From NCBI GenBank assembly GCA_963575745.1, contig CAUYUJ010018864.1, positions 129,492 to 193,491 of the forward strand: a stretch of DNA of 64,000 nt, in the 5' to 3' direction. This document shows positions 20,405-31,430 of the stretch, piece after piece; the stretch's first letter is position 1, and each line of letters starts with the position of its first letter. Under the pieces are notes generated by a model, which was given only the letters and a program-made list of their open reading frames with translations, ran no database searches and was not told where the DNA came from. Both the position numbers and the translations under genes were made by a program. This DNA comes from Prorocentrum cordatum (Eukaryota > Sar > Dinophyceae > Prorocentrales > Prorocentraceae).

Positions 20405-20930
20405 TTCTGGGCCCCAGGCTGGACCACCTCTCGCGCAGCATCTGAGAGCTCAGAGTTGCGAGAATGTCTTGTGCGAAACAAGCCGGACCACCTTGCGCAC
20501 GGCATCCCAGAGCTCAAAGTTGCAAGGATGTCTCAGGCGAAACGGGCCGGACCACCTCGCGCAGGGCATCTCAGAGCTCAGAAGTTCGAGGATGTCTCAG
20601 GCGAAACGAGAGTCAGAGTTTCGAGGATGTCTCAGGCGAAACGGGCTGGACCACTTCGCGCAAGGCATCGCAGAGCTCAGAGTTTCGAGGATGTCACAGG
20701 CGAAACGGCCCGGACCACCTCTCGCACGGCACCTCGGGGCTCAGAGTTTCGAGGATGTCTCAAGCGAAACGGCCCGGACCACCTCTCGCGCGGCGTCCCG
20801 GAGCGCAACTTTTCGAGGATGTCTCAGACCAAACGGCCAATCCCGGAAAATTCAGAAACGAGAGTTGTGAGGATGTCCCAAGCGAAACGGCCCAAACCAT
20901 ACAATTTGTGTGAGGATGTCTCTGCTCCGC
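20405..20930. repeat. 64-bp satellite array (block A, first long run)
   Basis: About eight tandem units of GGACCACCTC(T)CGCGCACGGC ... CAGAGTT(G/T)CGAGGATGTCTC ... AGGCGAAACGGG. Because 64 is not divisible by three, the same three peptides appear in rotation in all three plus frames. Confidence 0.93.
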
Positions 20931-23149
20931 GTTCCCTCGGCCGGAGTTAGTTTCTATCACAACAGCACCCCGTTCAGCAAGCTGTTTGGGGAAAAAATCG
21001 TGACGTCGGATGTTTGGGGGGGGCGGAAGGCAGCGCGCGCATGACGGATGCTGAGGCGGCAGAAACGACGACGGCAGGGACGGGGAGGCGGAGGCAGAGG
21101 CGCAGCAGCGGGAGGCGGGAGGCGGGAGGAGGGAGGAGGGAAGAGGAACCAAGCGGGAAGTGGGAAGAGGGAGGCGGGAAAAGGAATGAGAGAGGTTGTG
21201 ATTGGAGCTCCCGTGCTACGAAACGTCTCAGGCAGAATGGGCCAGACCATTTCGCGCGCAACATATTCGAGCCTCGCATTGCGAGGATGGCTCGATCGAA
21301 ACGGGCCGGACCACCTCGCGAGCGACATCTTGGAGTTCAGTATTGGAAGGATGTCTCAAACGAAACGGGCTGCACAATCTTTCGCACACGTTTTGACAAG
21401 TCCACATCGACTTCGCTTCCCGTCAGGTCCTCTCCTGCAATTCCTTTCCTTCTCCCTCCTCCTCCTCCTCCCCCTCCTCCTGCTTGCTCCCTCATGCACA
21501 TCATCCGCCTCCTCCTTCTCCCTTCCATATCCTTTTCCTTCTCCTCCTCCTCCTCCTCCTCCTCCTCCTCCTCCTCCTCCACGACCTCCTCTTCATCCCG
21601 AGCGGCATCTCGGAGCCTAGAGTTGCGAGGATGTCTCCAGCGCAACGGGCCGGACCACCTCGCGCGCGGCATCTCGGACCCCAGAGTTGCGACGATTTCT
21701 CGGGCAAACGTGCTGCGAGGAAGTCTCAGGCGAAACGGGCCGGACCACCTCGAGCGCGACATCTTGGAGTTCAGTATTGGAAGGAAGTCTCAGGCGAAAC
21801 GGGCCGGACCACCTCGAGCGCGGCGTCTCAGAGCTCCGAGTTGCGGGGGCCTCCTCGTGTCTCCTGGCGCCTCCTGGGGACCTCCTGGGGCTTCCTCCTG
21901 GGCCTCCTGTGGCCTCGTGAACTCCACCTGGGGTTTCCTGAAGCCTCTTGGGGCTCCCAGGGGGGATATCTAACCTGTGGCCGCTTGGGCCCCTCAAAAT
22001 TGAGGGGCACAAGAGCAGGAATAATCAACGAATCGACACCGGATGTGTATTAACTTGACACGTTCTGATAGGCGGCCTCCTGGGGCCTCCTGGGAGCCTC
22101 CTAGGAATCTCCTGGGGACCCCTGGGGCCTGTCTGTCCTGGGCGTCCTGCGGCCTCCTGGTGCCTCCTAGGGCCTCCCCCTCCTCCTGCCTGCTCCCTCA
22201 TGCACATCATCCGCCTCCTCCTTCTCCCTTCCATATCCTCCTCCTCCTCCTCCTCCTCCTCCTCCTCCTCCTCCTCCTCCACCTCCTTTTCATCCCGAAT
22301 GGCATCTCGGAGCCTAGAGTTGCGAGGATGTCTCCAGCGCAACGGGCCGGACCACCTCGCGCGCGGCATCTCGGACCCCAGAGTTGCGACGATGTCTCGG
22401 GCGAAACGTGGTGCGAGGAAGTCTCAGGCGAAACGGGCCGGACCACCTCGAGCGCGGCGTCTCAGAGCGGGTGCCTCCTGGTGCCTCCTGGGACCTCCTG
22501 GGGACCTCCTGGGGCTTCCTCCTGGGCCTCCTGTGGCCTCCTGGACCCCACCTGGGGCTTCCTAAAGCCTCTTGGGGCGCCCAGGGGGGATATCAAACCT
22601 GTGGCCGTTTGGGCCTCTCCAAATGGAAGGGACGGCACAAGAGCAGGAAAAATCAACGAATCGACACCGGATGTGTATTAACTTGACACGTTCTGATAGG
22701 CGGCCTCCTGGGGCCTCCTGGGAGCCTCCTGGGAGAGACCCCTGGGGCCTGTCCTGGGCGTCCTGCGGCCTCCTGGTGCCTCCTGGGGCCTCCTGTGGAC
22801 CTCCTGGAGCTTCCTCCTGGGCCTCCTGTGGCCTCCTGAACTCCACCTGAGGTTTCCTGAAGCATCTTGGGGCTCCCAGGGGGGATATCTAACCTGTGGC
22901 CGCTTGGGCCCCTCAAAATGGAGGGGCTGGGCACAAGAGCAGGAAAAATCAACGAGTCGACACCGGATGTGAGTTAACTTGACACGTTCTGGTAGAGGGC
23001 CTCCTGGGGCCTCCTGGGAGCCTCCTGGGAATCTCCTGGGGGCCCCTGGGGCCTGTCCTGGGCGTCCTGCGGCCTCCTGGACCTCTCTGGGGCCTCCTGA
23101 GGCTCGCGGGGTCCCATGGAGGATATGTAACATGTGGTCTTCTGGGCGC

Positions 23150-23690
23150 CCAGGCTGGACCACCTCTCGCGCAGCATCTGAGAGCTCAGAGTTGCGAGAT
23201 TGTCTTGTGCGAAACAGGCCGGACCACCTTGCGCACGGCATCTCAGAGCTCAGAGTTTCAAGGATGTCTCAGGCGAGACGGTCCGGACTACCTCGCGCAG
23301 GGGATCTCAGAGCTCAGAAGTTCGAGGATGTCTCAGGCGAAACGGGCCGGACCACCTCTCGCGCGGCATCTCCGAAGTCAGAGTTTCGAGGATGTCTCAG
23401 GCGAAACGGGCCGGACCACCTCGCGCAAGGCATCGCAGAGCTCAGAGTTTCGAGGATGTCTCAGGCGAAACGGCCCGGACCACCTCTCGCACGGCACCTC
23501 GGGGCTCAGAGTTTCGAGGATGTCTCAAGCGAAACGGCCCGGACCACCTCTCGCGCGGCGTCCCGGAGCGCAACTTTTCGAGGATGTCTCAGGCGAAACA
23601 GCCAATCCCGGCAAACTCAGAAACGAGAGTTGTGAGGATGTCTCAAGCGAAACGGCCAAAACCATAAAATTTGTGTGAGGATGTCTCTGC
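23150..23690. repeat. 64-bp satellite array (block A, second long run)
   Basis: Eight or so units nearly identical to those at 20405-20930, ending with the same terminal segment (CTCGGCCGGAGTTAGTTTCT). Confidence 0.93.
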
Positions 23691-23771
23691 TCCGCGTTCC
23701 CTCGGCCGGAGTTAGTTTCTATCACAACAGCACCCCGTTCAGCAAGCTGTTTGGGGAAAAAAACAAGTCGC

Positions 23772-24075
23772 CTGGACGCGGGCTTGCTCGGCTGCAGGAG
23801 CCCCGCGTCCTTGGCGAACCCGTCGTCCGCGATGCCGTGCACCGCTCGGACGTGACGCCCCGCAAGGCGCTGCGGCCCCACCTGTCGCAGACCGAAGCGG
23901 CACTGCTGAACAGGTGGTTGGCGAATTTCTTCACCGTCTTGCGCTTCCGCTCCAGGGGCCAGCACGTGGGCAGCGGCCCGAACTTCGCGATCAGCGCGGG
24001 CATGCGCATGAGGTCCGCGCCCGCGCCCGCGCGCCGTGCGAGCGCGCGGGCGGGGAGCGGCTGCAGCCGCGACGC

Positions 24076-24122
<47 letters not shown>

Positions 24123-25996
24123 GCATCATCATCGTAATCGTCGTCGTCATCATCAATCGCAATCGTCATCGTCGCCGTCGTCATCATCATCGCCGTCGTC
24201 ATCATCCCCATCATCATCATACTCATCATCATCCTCATCGTCATCGTCATCATCATCCTCATCATCATCCTCGCCCTCCTCGTCGCCGAGCTGCAGCTCG
24301 GCGACGCGGGGCGGGGCGGGCGGGAGAGCGGGCGAAGCGATTGCATAATGGAACTTCGGCGCCATCGGGCCCTCGCCGCACAAGCGCTCGAACTCGCCCA
24401 AGTAGGCCCCCACTGCGCGCGGCAGCGCCGCCGCGTCGACTGGCACGCGGTGGGCCTCGACGACGGCCTCAGCGACGTCGACCAGCTGGCCGAATCACCG
24501 CGCGCGCGCCGCCAAGTCGGGCGCCCCGCGCGCCGACGACGCTGCGCGGAAGAAGTACTTGAGCCAGGGGGCCAGCGCGAGGCTCTCGGACGCCGTCGCC
24601 TTGAAGCTTACGTTCTCCCGATGGCTCTCGGCTCGCTTCGGCGCAAATGCGCCAACCGTCCTGCCATCGCAGGGCTTTAGCCCTTTGCGCCCGATGGCGG
24701 GCCACTGGAAGGTCTGCGCGGCCTCGCCCAGGACCTTGTACGTGATGCCGTGGCCTTTCGCCACGCGCATCAGCTGGCCCACGTGGAAGCCGAAGACGCC
24801 GCTGGCGAAAATGACGCGCATCACGTCCCACATGCCCGTCTCCGCGGCGAGGGCCCAACCGAGGTCGGTCTCCAAGTCCGCCAGCTTGCCCTTGCTTCTG
24901 GGCACCAAGGACAACGCCCGCAGCTGCCTGAAGATGGCCTGCAGGACGGAGACGGTGACGGGGGCAAACTTGGTGCTGCCAGCACATGTGCGAGGGGCGC
25001 CAGTCCCTGTCGGGTCTTTAAGGTGGACCTCGCGGACGCTTTTCTGCGTCGTACACATTAGTGCGCATGAGGCATGGCTTCAGCCCACCAGACCCTTTGC
25101 ACCCATATATTGCATGGATGCTGCCCTCGTCGGCCAGTATATCTCCTGGCCGCAGAAACAGGTGCATCGGCCGCCCAGGGCGGCCGACGGTGACGCCCGC
25201 GCGCTCCATGTCGTGCTCCCCGCCGAACAGGCCGACGATGGCGCTGGCCAGCCCCGACACGCCGCTCGCTGCTTTCCTGGCCAGCAAGCTCCGCGCGATG
25301 GCAACCTCCATCTACGCGTCCTACACGGGGGCGCAAGCCGCGTGGCGCTGGATGGGCTGCGGCCCAGAGTATCGAAGTTTGGATGCTTGGAGTTTGGAGG
25401 TTGTGAGGGCGGATTGGCTGCAGCCCAGAGAATGGAGTTTGCGTCGCCCGAGTCGCGTCCTCGTTGCTCAAGGTCGCTGGGCCGCGCTCGAGGATGCCCC
25501 AGTACCAGCCCCAGCACTCCCTGTGCAGGGTCTGGGCAAGAGCGTTGCTAGGCATGATCTCGCCCGAATAGAGGACGATGGTCCACGGGTCCGGTGGCGC
25601 GGGCTGCCGCGTGTCCCAGGCGCCCTCCACGCGCGCGGCGAAGGAGCTGCAGGAGCTGACCATGTAGTCAAGCATGGCCTGCGCCGGTTGGACCTCGACG
25701 TCAAAGTGCCCATCCGGGTCGTTGCTGGGCACCTTTATATCCTTGTGGATCGGGACGTAGGCAGTGCGGTGAGCGCGCGACTCGTCTCGCGCCTCCCGCA
25801 GGCGGTTGCGGTTGCCGCTCGGCAGCTCCTCGCGCTCAGCTATCTCCAGGGGCGCGCCTGGCGCTGCTCGGCTGCAGAGCGGCAGGGAGGCACGCAGCCT
25901 GCACAACCCATCATTCGCAGCCTGGCGTCGCAGATCGCGGGCCGCGGGGGCCGCGCCCGCAGGCGCATCAGCGCGCGCGCGCAACCGCGCCGCCAT
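23772..25996 (-). CDS. Gene B, main part: transposase-like family protein, paralogue of gene A
   Basis: Colinear with gene A: PWTIVLYSGEIMPSNALAQ (25600), LADEGSIHAIYGCKGSGGLK (25130), WDVMRVIFASGVFGFHVGQL (24820; gene A has CHDWMHAFFIRGVFN), VSFKATASESLALAPWL (24610), APKFHYAI (24355), MPALIAKFGPLPTCWPLERK (23990) and DDGFAKDAGLLQPSKPAS (23790). Several introns must exist: near 25370-25450 (holding a 60-bp tandem duplication), near 25020-25060, and one between PKFHYAI and MPALIAKFG filled with (GAT)n. The DUF4218-like block identifies it as transposon-derived; whether it is active or domesticated is unknown. The DWMH motif of gene A is DVMR here. Confidence 0.62.
24077..24290. repeat. (CAT/GAT)n microsatellite within a gene B intron
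   Basis: Pure CAT triplets at 24077-24120, then imperfect CAT/CGT/CCT triplets. It lies between two coding pieces of one conserved domain. Confidence 0.9.
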
Positions 25997-26500
25997 GCCG
26001 ATGGCGGCGCCGCGGGCGGCGCGCGAGCGCGGCGGGGGGCGCGCCCCCAGCGTGGCTCCCTCAGCACGGCGGCGGGCGCATCGGCATCACTCCCCGTCGC
26101 GAATCGTTCCCTCGCCCAATGCTCAATGCCGCGAGCGGCGGCTGCAGCCGCGCTCGTTGCCGCCGCCGCCGCCGACGTCACCATGCGGTGTCGGCTGCAG
26201 CCGCCGTCGGCGTCGCCGTGCGGCGGCGGCTGCAGCGCGCCCGCGCGCTCGCGCGCAGCGACGGCGGCAGCCGCGCTCGGTCACATCGGTTGCTACAGCA
26301 CAGCGTTCGTGCATTGCCGCCGTCGCCGCCGTCGCCATTGTCAACGCCCGCGCCTTACATGCGACAGTATGCGACCGTGGCGGGCATTCACGGCAGCATG
26401 AGTAAGCCGCCGTCATGGTCCATCACGCGGACCTCCTGCGGGCCGTCGGCAAGCAACTCGCAGGCAAGGCGGGCTTGGCCGCCGCGCCGCTGCAGCGGCG
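25997..26500. other. GC-rich spacer upstream of gene B
   Basis: GCC/GCG-rich low-complexity sequence with CTGCAGCCG repeats (26140-26240). No gene is seen on either strand. Confidence 0.4.
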
Positions 26501-26544
26501 TCTAGAGAGGGCACGCGCAGCGGCAGCTGCCGTGATCTACCCAT

Positions 26545-26760
26545 ATGCCGATCCTCGAAGATCGGCTCATCATAGTGGGCGTAGTAGTCGTACTCGATAC
26601 CCGCGAGCCTGAAGATCCACGTGCCGTCCAACCACCTGGGCATGGACGACGCGCGACATCCCGCCCGCGCTGGTACGTCCCGCCCACCTGCGGGCGACCA
26701 TGTTTTTGTTGACCACGTTGGCCGTCATCCAATAGAACAGGGTCTTCAACTGTGGGCGCG
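26545..26760 (-). CDS. Two short exon-like pieces of an unrecognised gene
   Basis: LKTLFYWMTANVVNKNMVAR (about 26755-26700) and WLDGTWIFRLAGIEYDYYAH with EPIFEDRHMGRS (about 26640-26535) have the composition of real protein in otherwise Arg/Ala-rich frames. They are in different frames and would need splicing. No family is recognised. Confidence 0.35.
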
Positions 26761-28235
26761 GCTGACATTTGAATGACGACGCGGCGGCCCAGCCCCCCGC
26801 CCTGCCCAGTCGCTACAGCGCGGGCTGGCGCCACGCTACAGCGCGCGCGCCCTCGTAGTTCCACGCCGCTCGGGTCACCAATAAGCGCCGCCAATGGAGG
26901 GCCGAAGCGTTGATGCGTCCCGCCCAGCCGTGGACATGCGGGGTGCGCGGTAGGCGCGGAGGCCACCGAAACATTGCGGCGCGGGGTCGGGCGGGCGCGG
27001 GCGGGGCGGGGCGGGATCGCCAACTGAGACGACGCAGCTATGCTTGCAACGACGCTCCCGTGCCTGCATGTAGCGAAGCGACAGCTCCGCGGGACAGGAA
27101 GGGCTGAGGGCGTTAACAATCGTGTGCTGAGCGCGGCGCGCGCACTGGCGAGCCCAATCCTGCCGTCGCGCCCCCGCGGCGGTTGCGCTAGGCGCGCTCA
27201 CTTGAGGCATGATGTCGATGCCCGCCCTGGTCGGCGTGATCGGCTCGATCGGAGCCTTGCCGAGCGGGTAGAGGAACGAGCCCACATCAGCCTGGCTGAG
27301 CGGAAAGGGGGGGGGGGGCAATGGTGATGGTGATGTGATCGAGCGCGGCACTGAAGCGGCGGGGGAGATGATGATGCGGAATGGGATGTCGACGGCGGTG
27401 GAGGCGTGCAGCTTCAGCTCCAGGGAGGCCCGCCTTCGGCCGCATGCTGAAGTATTTCGTCAGTTTCTGCTGTGCCTTCACCTTCCCCTTCTGCTGGGCC
27501 TTCACCTTGGCGCTGAAGTAGTTGGTCAGCAGCTGCTGGGTCTTCACCTTGGTGATGCGGCCGCCGGGCAGCGGGGTGGCCACGTGGCTCAGGTTGCTGA
27601 ACCTGATGCGGCAGGCAACAACCACGCTGACAATACCTGCTATAGCAGGCCAACGATAAAACATGCTGCAGCATGTAGAACAAAGCGCCTGGTGCAGCCG
27701 TCTCCGTAGAGCAACTCGTCGGGAGACATCGTCGGGCGCGCCGCCGCCCGGCGTGCACTCCAATACTCCCCGCGCTTGAGGCTCATGGTGGTGTAGTACC
27801 TTTGCCGCAGCAGGTAACGCAAAGCGCATGCAGCGTTGCGTTCGTCAAGCAAGACGACAAGAACAAAGAGGGTACTGGTGGCGCGTGATCCAGTCCAGCT
27901 CCCTCATCGCCGCCACATCGCCCGCCCCGTGCGACATCGCAACCTCCATCCACTTTGGCTGCGCCATCGGGCGGCGGCCGCGGCGCAGCTCCAGCGAGGG
28001 AGCCCTCGCAAATGTCTGAGCCCTCGTAGATACATATGCAATTGTTGGGGGTGATTGCCGCTGAAGCTTCAGCTCCAGCGGGGGCTGTGATCGGCGGAGT
28101 TGGGAGCTTCAGCTCAAGCGGGGGGGGTCTTCAGCTCCAGGGGGTGCGGTTTATACTCAAGAGCTGAATCAACACACAGATCCGTTTATATAAGCGCAGG
28201 CGGCGGCGCCGACGATGACGACGACGACGGCGTCC
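26761..28235. other. GC-rich stretch without a convincing gene
   Basis: Contains possible coding scraps on the minus strand (SFLYPLGKAPIEPITPTRAG near 27275-27220) and, at 28050-28140, tandem AGCTTCAGCTC(C/A)AGCGGGGG repeats. Several long overlapping open frames exist on both strands only because the DNA is GC-rich. Confidence 0.35.
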
Positions 28236-28751
28236 TCAGCGAGCGCCCGCGGGGCGCCTCAGCGCGGCGGCAGGGCGATCCCTCACGGCAGGCGGCGCGC
28301 CCTCGGCGTCGGCGGCGGCGGGGCGGCGGCGGGGCGTCATCTTCCCACCCGCCATCGCGGTTGCGGTGGCGATGCCGTCCGCGGCGTCAGCGTCGTCGTC
28401 GGTAGCGGCGCTGGCATTGGCGCTGCCAGCGCTGGCAGCGGCGCTGGTGGCGCCAGCAGCTGGCGGCGCTGCCAGCGGCGGAGGTGCCCCTGGAGGCCCA
28501 ATGGCAGCGGCAATGGAGGCCCACACATCCGCCAATGTAGGCGCCACTCCTGTCCCTGATGGCGGCGGGCGGTTCGCCACGTGGCGTCCAATGGTGCGCG
28601 GCGCAACCACTGGCGACGTCGACGCCGCGCATCTTGCCATCATCATCTGCATGGCCGCCATATCTGCTGCCGGTGGCGGCCCGCTGCTGGCGCCAAGTCC
28701 TGCAGGATCATAAATGGGAACAGCGCGCCGTTGCACCGGCAATCGCGGCAA
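28236..28751 (-). CDS. Ala/Pro-rich open frame, doubtful
   Basis: 171 codons with IYDPAGLGASSGPP near the start, GTGVAPTLADVWASIAAAIG in the middle and RRPAAADAEGAPPAVRDRPA at the end. The RRPAAA linker style resembles genes C and D. It may be a coding exon or a GC artefact. Confidence 0.25.
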   Translation of the reverse strand: MPRLPVQRRAVPIYDPAGLGASSGPPPAADMAAMQMMMARCAASTSPVVAPRTIGRHVANRPPPSGTGVAPTLADVWASIAAAIGPPGAPPPLAAPPAAGATSAAASAGSANASAATDDDADAADGIATATAMAGGKMTPRRRPAAADAEGAPPAVRDRPAAALRRPAGAR

Positions 28752-29219
28752 CCGACGCGCGCGCTACCGCTGCAGCGGCAGCCGCACCAACGGCAGTTGC
28801 CGATGCAATGGCAAACGCGCGGGTCGGCACACACGCGGTCCTTTAAGCGCACCGTGCGTCGTGCGAATGGCCCCGAATGGGTACTTGGGGCGCGCAGCTC
28901 CAGGGGCCCCTGACATGGGCACCGACGCGCGCAGCTCCAGCGGCTGGAACGGCGGGACAGCTGAATCTCGAGCCCTCGCAGCTGCAGCTGCACTGGTTGA
29001 AGCCCAATTGGCAATACTGCTGAAGCTTCAGCTGCAGCGGGGAATGCGAGTGGTGGACGGGGTTTGGCCAGGAGGTTCGATTTCAAGGGCCGCACCAAAC
29101 CATAGCTTAAGTATAAAGCGCTCGGCTCTAGTCGGCAGGCTGGTCACACGCGCGCGATCGGGTCGGGACTCCTGCCCGCCGAACCGCTCATGCGCCCCAG
29201 CTGCTACCCGCCGCAATTG

Positions 29220-31430
29220 CTACCCGCCGCCGAATCGCTTACCCGACGAACCCCGCGGCCACCGCAGACTTGCGCGTGCGGCGGCGCTTGCCCGACGGCC
29301 CCACCCACATGGTGTAGGAGTGTCCGTGGTTTCCGCTGCGCTCGCCGCGGATGACCATCCGCCCTTGGCCATTGCCATCTTCGGCGCGGCGCTCTCCTTC
29401 GCCGAGGCCGCGGCGGGCTTCATTTTCACCGAAGCCGCCGTCGCCATGGCGGGCCTCTTGTTCACCGAAGAGGGCGCCGCGGCGGGGCGCCTCAGCGCCC
29501 TTGCCTCGCCCTTGGCGTTGGCGTTGCCCTTGGCCTTGGCCTTGCCATTCGTGCCCTTGGCCACGGCAGCCATTGCCGCCGCCGCGGCGTCTGCGGCGGC
29601 GTCTTCGCCGTCGCCGCCGCCGCCAGCGTCGCCACCGTCTGCGTCGCCCTGGCCCGCTGCCGCCTCTTCGCCAGCATCAGTAGTTGGCGGCAGCGGGATC
29701 GGGTGCGCGGCGGCGGTGCCAGTCCCGACTGCGGCCGCGGCCTTCGCCAATGCGCCGCCCCACTTCGGCTTGCTCAGCGGGGGTGCAGCGGCTGCTTGGC
29801 CCGCCACGCTGCCGCCCTCGATTGCGAGGGTCCCACCCGCGCTGGGCGGGCGCCCGCCGTAGTTGGTGAGGGACCGCGCGGCTGCCTGATGCTTTCATGG
29901 TATGTTATGTTATGGCTGTAATGTTATTGGTGTAGCGTCGTTTACGTGTTCGTATTGTGTTGGAGGGGTGCCTGATCAATCCCGTTGCCCTTCGACTGGC
30001 TGGCGCGCGAGGTGGGCAAGGAGCTGCGCGTGCTGCGCATGGGCATCTTGCTGCACATGTGCGCCAGACCCACGATGCTGTTCTGCACGGGCGGGTCGTC
30101 CTCAGTGTGCACGGCGGTGTACACAGGTTGCGCGAGGTCGTTTGGGGTAGTGTAGTTGGGCGCGCACACGACCCTCGCCCGCGCGCCGTTGCACGGTGGG
30201 GCACGGCGTAATCTGTAATATTGCACGCCGCTTCCAGCCCACAGCCCTCTCACACCATCCCCTCAACGCCGCTTTGCGCCCAGCCCACCATCCCGTCGGA
30301 GTGGGCGATGGTTGCAGCGTGGCGCTCGTCACGAGCGCGGGCAGGGCGAAGCCTCCATGTATACTTGCTGGGAGCGCGCGACGGCGGCTCCCTTGCGCTG
30401 ACCACGCCGCGCGGGCCTCCTTGACCACGGACCTGAACTGGACAGGATTGTCGTAGCCCATCAGCATGATCACAATGGCGCAGACGGGGCGAAAGGCGTT
30501 GTCCGACGGGATAACCAGCCCGAGCGCCTGTGCAACGACAGACATGGAGTTACAGCTCCGATTCGGCGGGGCGCTTCCCCGCGCAACGCAACGGGCGTGG
30601 AGCTGCAGCTCATGTGTGGACAACCCAGCGGCGTCACATGGTTCCACGACACGGGCGCCTGAAGGCGCTCGGCGATGACGCCCACCTTCGTTTCCATGCT
30701 GCTCGCCGAGTTCAGCTGATCCCAATCGCCGCGCGTGAGAAAGTAGTGCGGGTTGTCCATATCCTGTCGACCGAACCCCGCCCGCCCCCCCCCCCCCACA
30801 CACACACACACACACACACACGCGCGCGCGAGAGCGCCATCACCAACGCAACCCAGAGCAATTACAACGGCTGCACCACCAGCAACATAAGCACAACCAT
30901 CAGCCACACCACCGCCACCATCCGATGCAAAACAAAACATTAATCACAACAACACACACCACGATGACAAGCACAAGTCCTGACGGCGGCCAATCCCCAT
31001 GTCGCCGCTGCCCATGCCACCGAGCACCCGTTGGTTGACTGCAGCAGTGATCTCTGCCATTAAGTCGTCAGAGAACCCGCCGCTACCACCAGGATGTGCA
31101 TTCGGCGGGGCAGGCTCGATGCTGCAGCACCCCGCGCCGCCAATACTATCCCGCGCCCCCCATCCCACCCCGCCCCCCGCCCACGCTCAATCCCATCATG
31201 CCCGAATGCAAGTGCGTGCTGGGTGGCTGCAGCCCGTTAGATATGCTCGCTTGTACTTTCTCGTTGATCAGCGACGCGCTGTCCATCGCCAGCTTGGCCG
31301 AGCGGACCGATAAAATGATGGACGTCGCCATGGTCCGACTGTTCTCAGCGCTCGCGGCGTGGGAGATGGCACCCGATTGGGAGCTAACCATGAAGCGATC
31401 CATGGATTCGATGCGGCGGGCGATCTCCAT
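29220..31430 (-). CDS. Gene D: paralogue of gene C, multi-exon
   Basis: Exons by order: AMEIARRIESMDRFMVSSQS (from 31430); FSDDLMAEITAAVNQRVLGG (31075-30980); DMDNPHYFLTRGDWDQL ... GVIAERLQ (30763-30659); ALGLVIPSDNAFRPVCAIVI then PVQFRSVVKEARAAW (from 30527); YTAVHTEDDPPVQNSIVG with SKMPMRSTRSSL (about 30185-29990); and an Ala-rich Lys/Arg/Pro linker region (29850-29400) ending in SYTMWVGPSGKRRRTRKSAV near 29325-29265 after one more frame change. Gene C has the same order (YLTGKDW, DDPPV, KRPAAA linkers). The PSGKR.RT tail resembles the end of a methyl-CpG-binding-like fold; this is a weak inference. Two introns are resolved exactly. Confidence 0.6.
30528..30658 (-). other. GC-AG intron in gene D
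   Basis: The donor is CGCCTTCAG|GCGCCC and the acceptor GTTGCACAG|GCGCTC. The 131-nt intron is flanked by a CAGGCGC direct repeat and joins AERLQ to ALGLVIPSDN in frame. Confidence 0.75.
30764..30979 (-). other. GA-AG intron in gene D with (CA)n microsatellite
   Basis: The donor is CGCCGTCAG|GACTTG (non-canonical GA) and the acceptor GTCGACAG|GATATG. The 216-nt intron joins GIGRRQ to DMDNPHYF in frame. It contains the (CA)n tract at about 30798-30823 and a run of C. Confidence 0.65.

Larger units (their letters stand above)
18721..23764. repeat. Composite satellite block A
   Basis: It opens with a unique 110-bp leader (ATTATAGCCGGAGCGCAGTA ... TGGCATGGCATGTTA). It then alternates (TCC)n runs, arrays of a 64-bp unit, GGCCTCCTGGGG-rich tracts, and a recurring segment GGGGGATATC(T/A)AACCTGTGG ... 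AATCAACGAATCGACACCGG ... TTGACACGTTCTGATAG. It closes with GCACCCCGTTCAGCAAGCTG just before the exon. An internal segment at 20950-21400 matches 44345-44810 of block B almost base for base. Confidence 0.93.
18679..23771 (-). other. 5.1-kb GC-AG intron of gene B carrying satellite block A
   Basis: The donor is GCGTCCAG|GCGACT at 23771 and the acceptor CGCGCACAG|GCCGCT ending at 18679. The splice is in frame and joins two halves of a family sequence present unbroken in gene A. The satellite block starts about 40 bases from one junction and ends within 10 bases of the other, so the intron is almost entirely repeat. Confidence 0.68.

Noticed and set aside
18833-23680. Dozens of overlapping ORFs with SQAKRAGPPRAR or GASWGLLGPPG peptides
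   Set aside because: They follow the 64-bp and CCTCCTGGGG repeats through all three frames and both strands; no start or codon bias is consistent with a gene.
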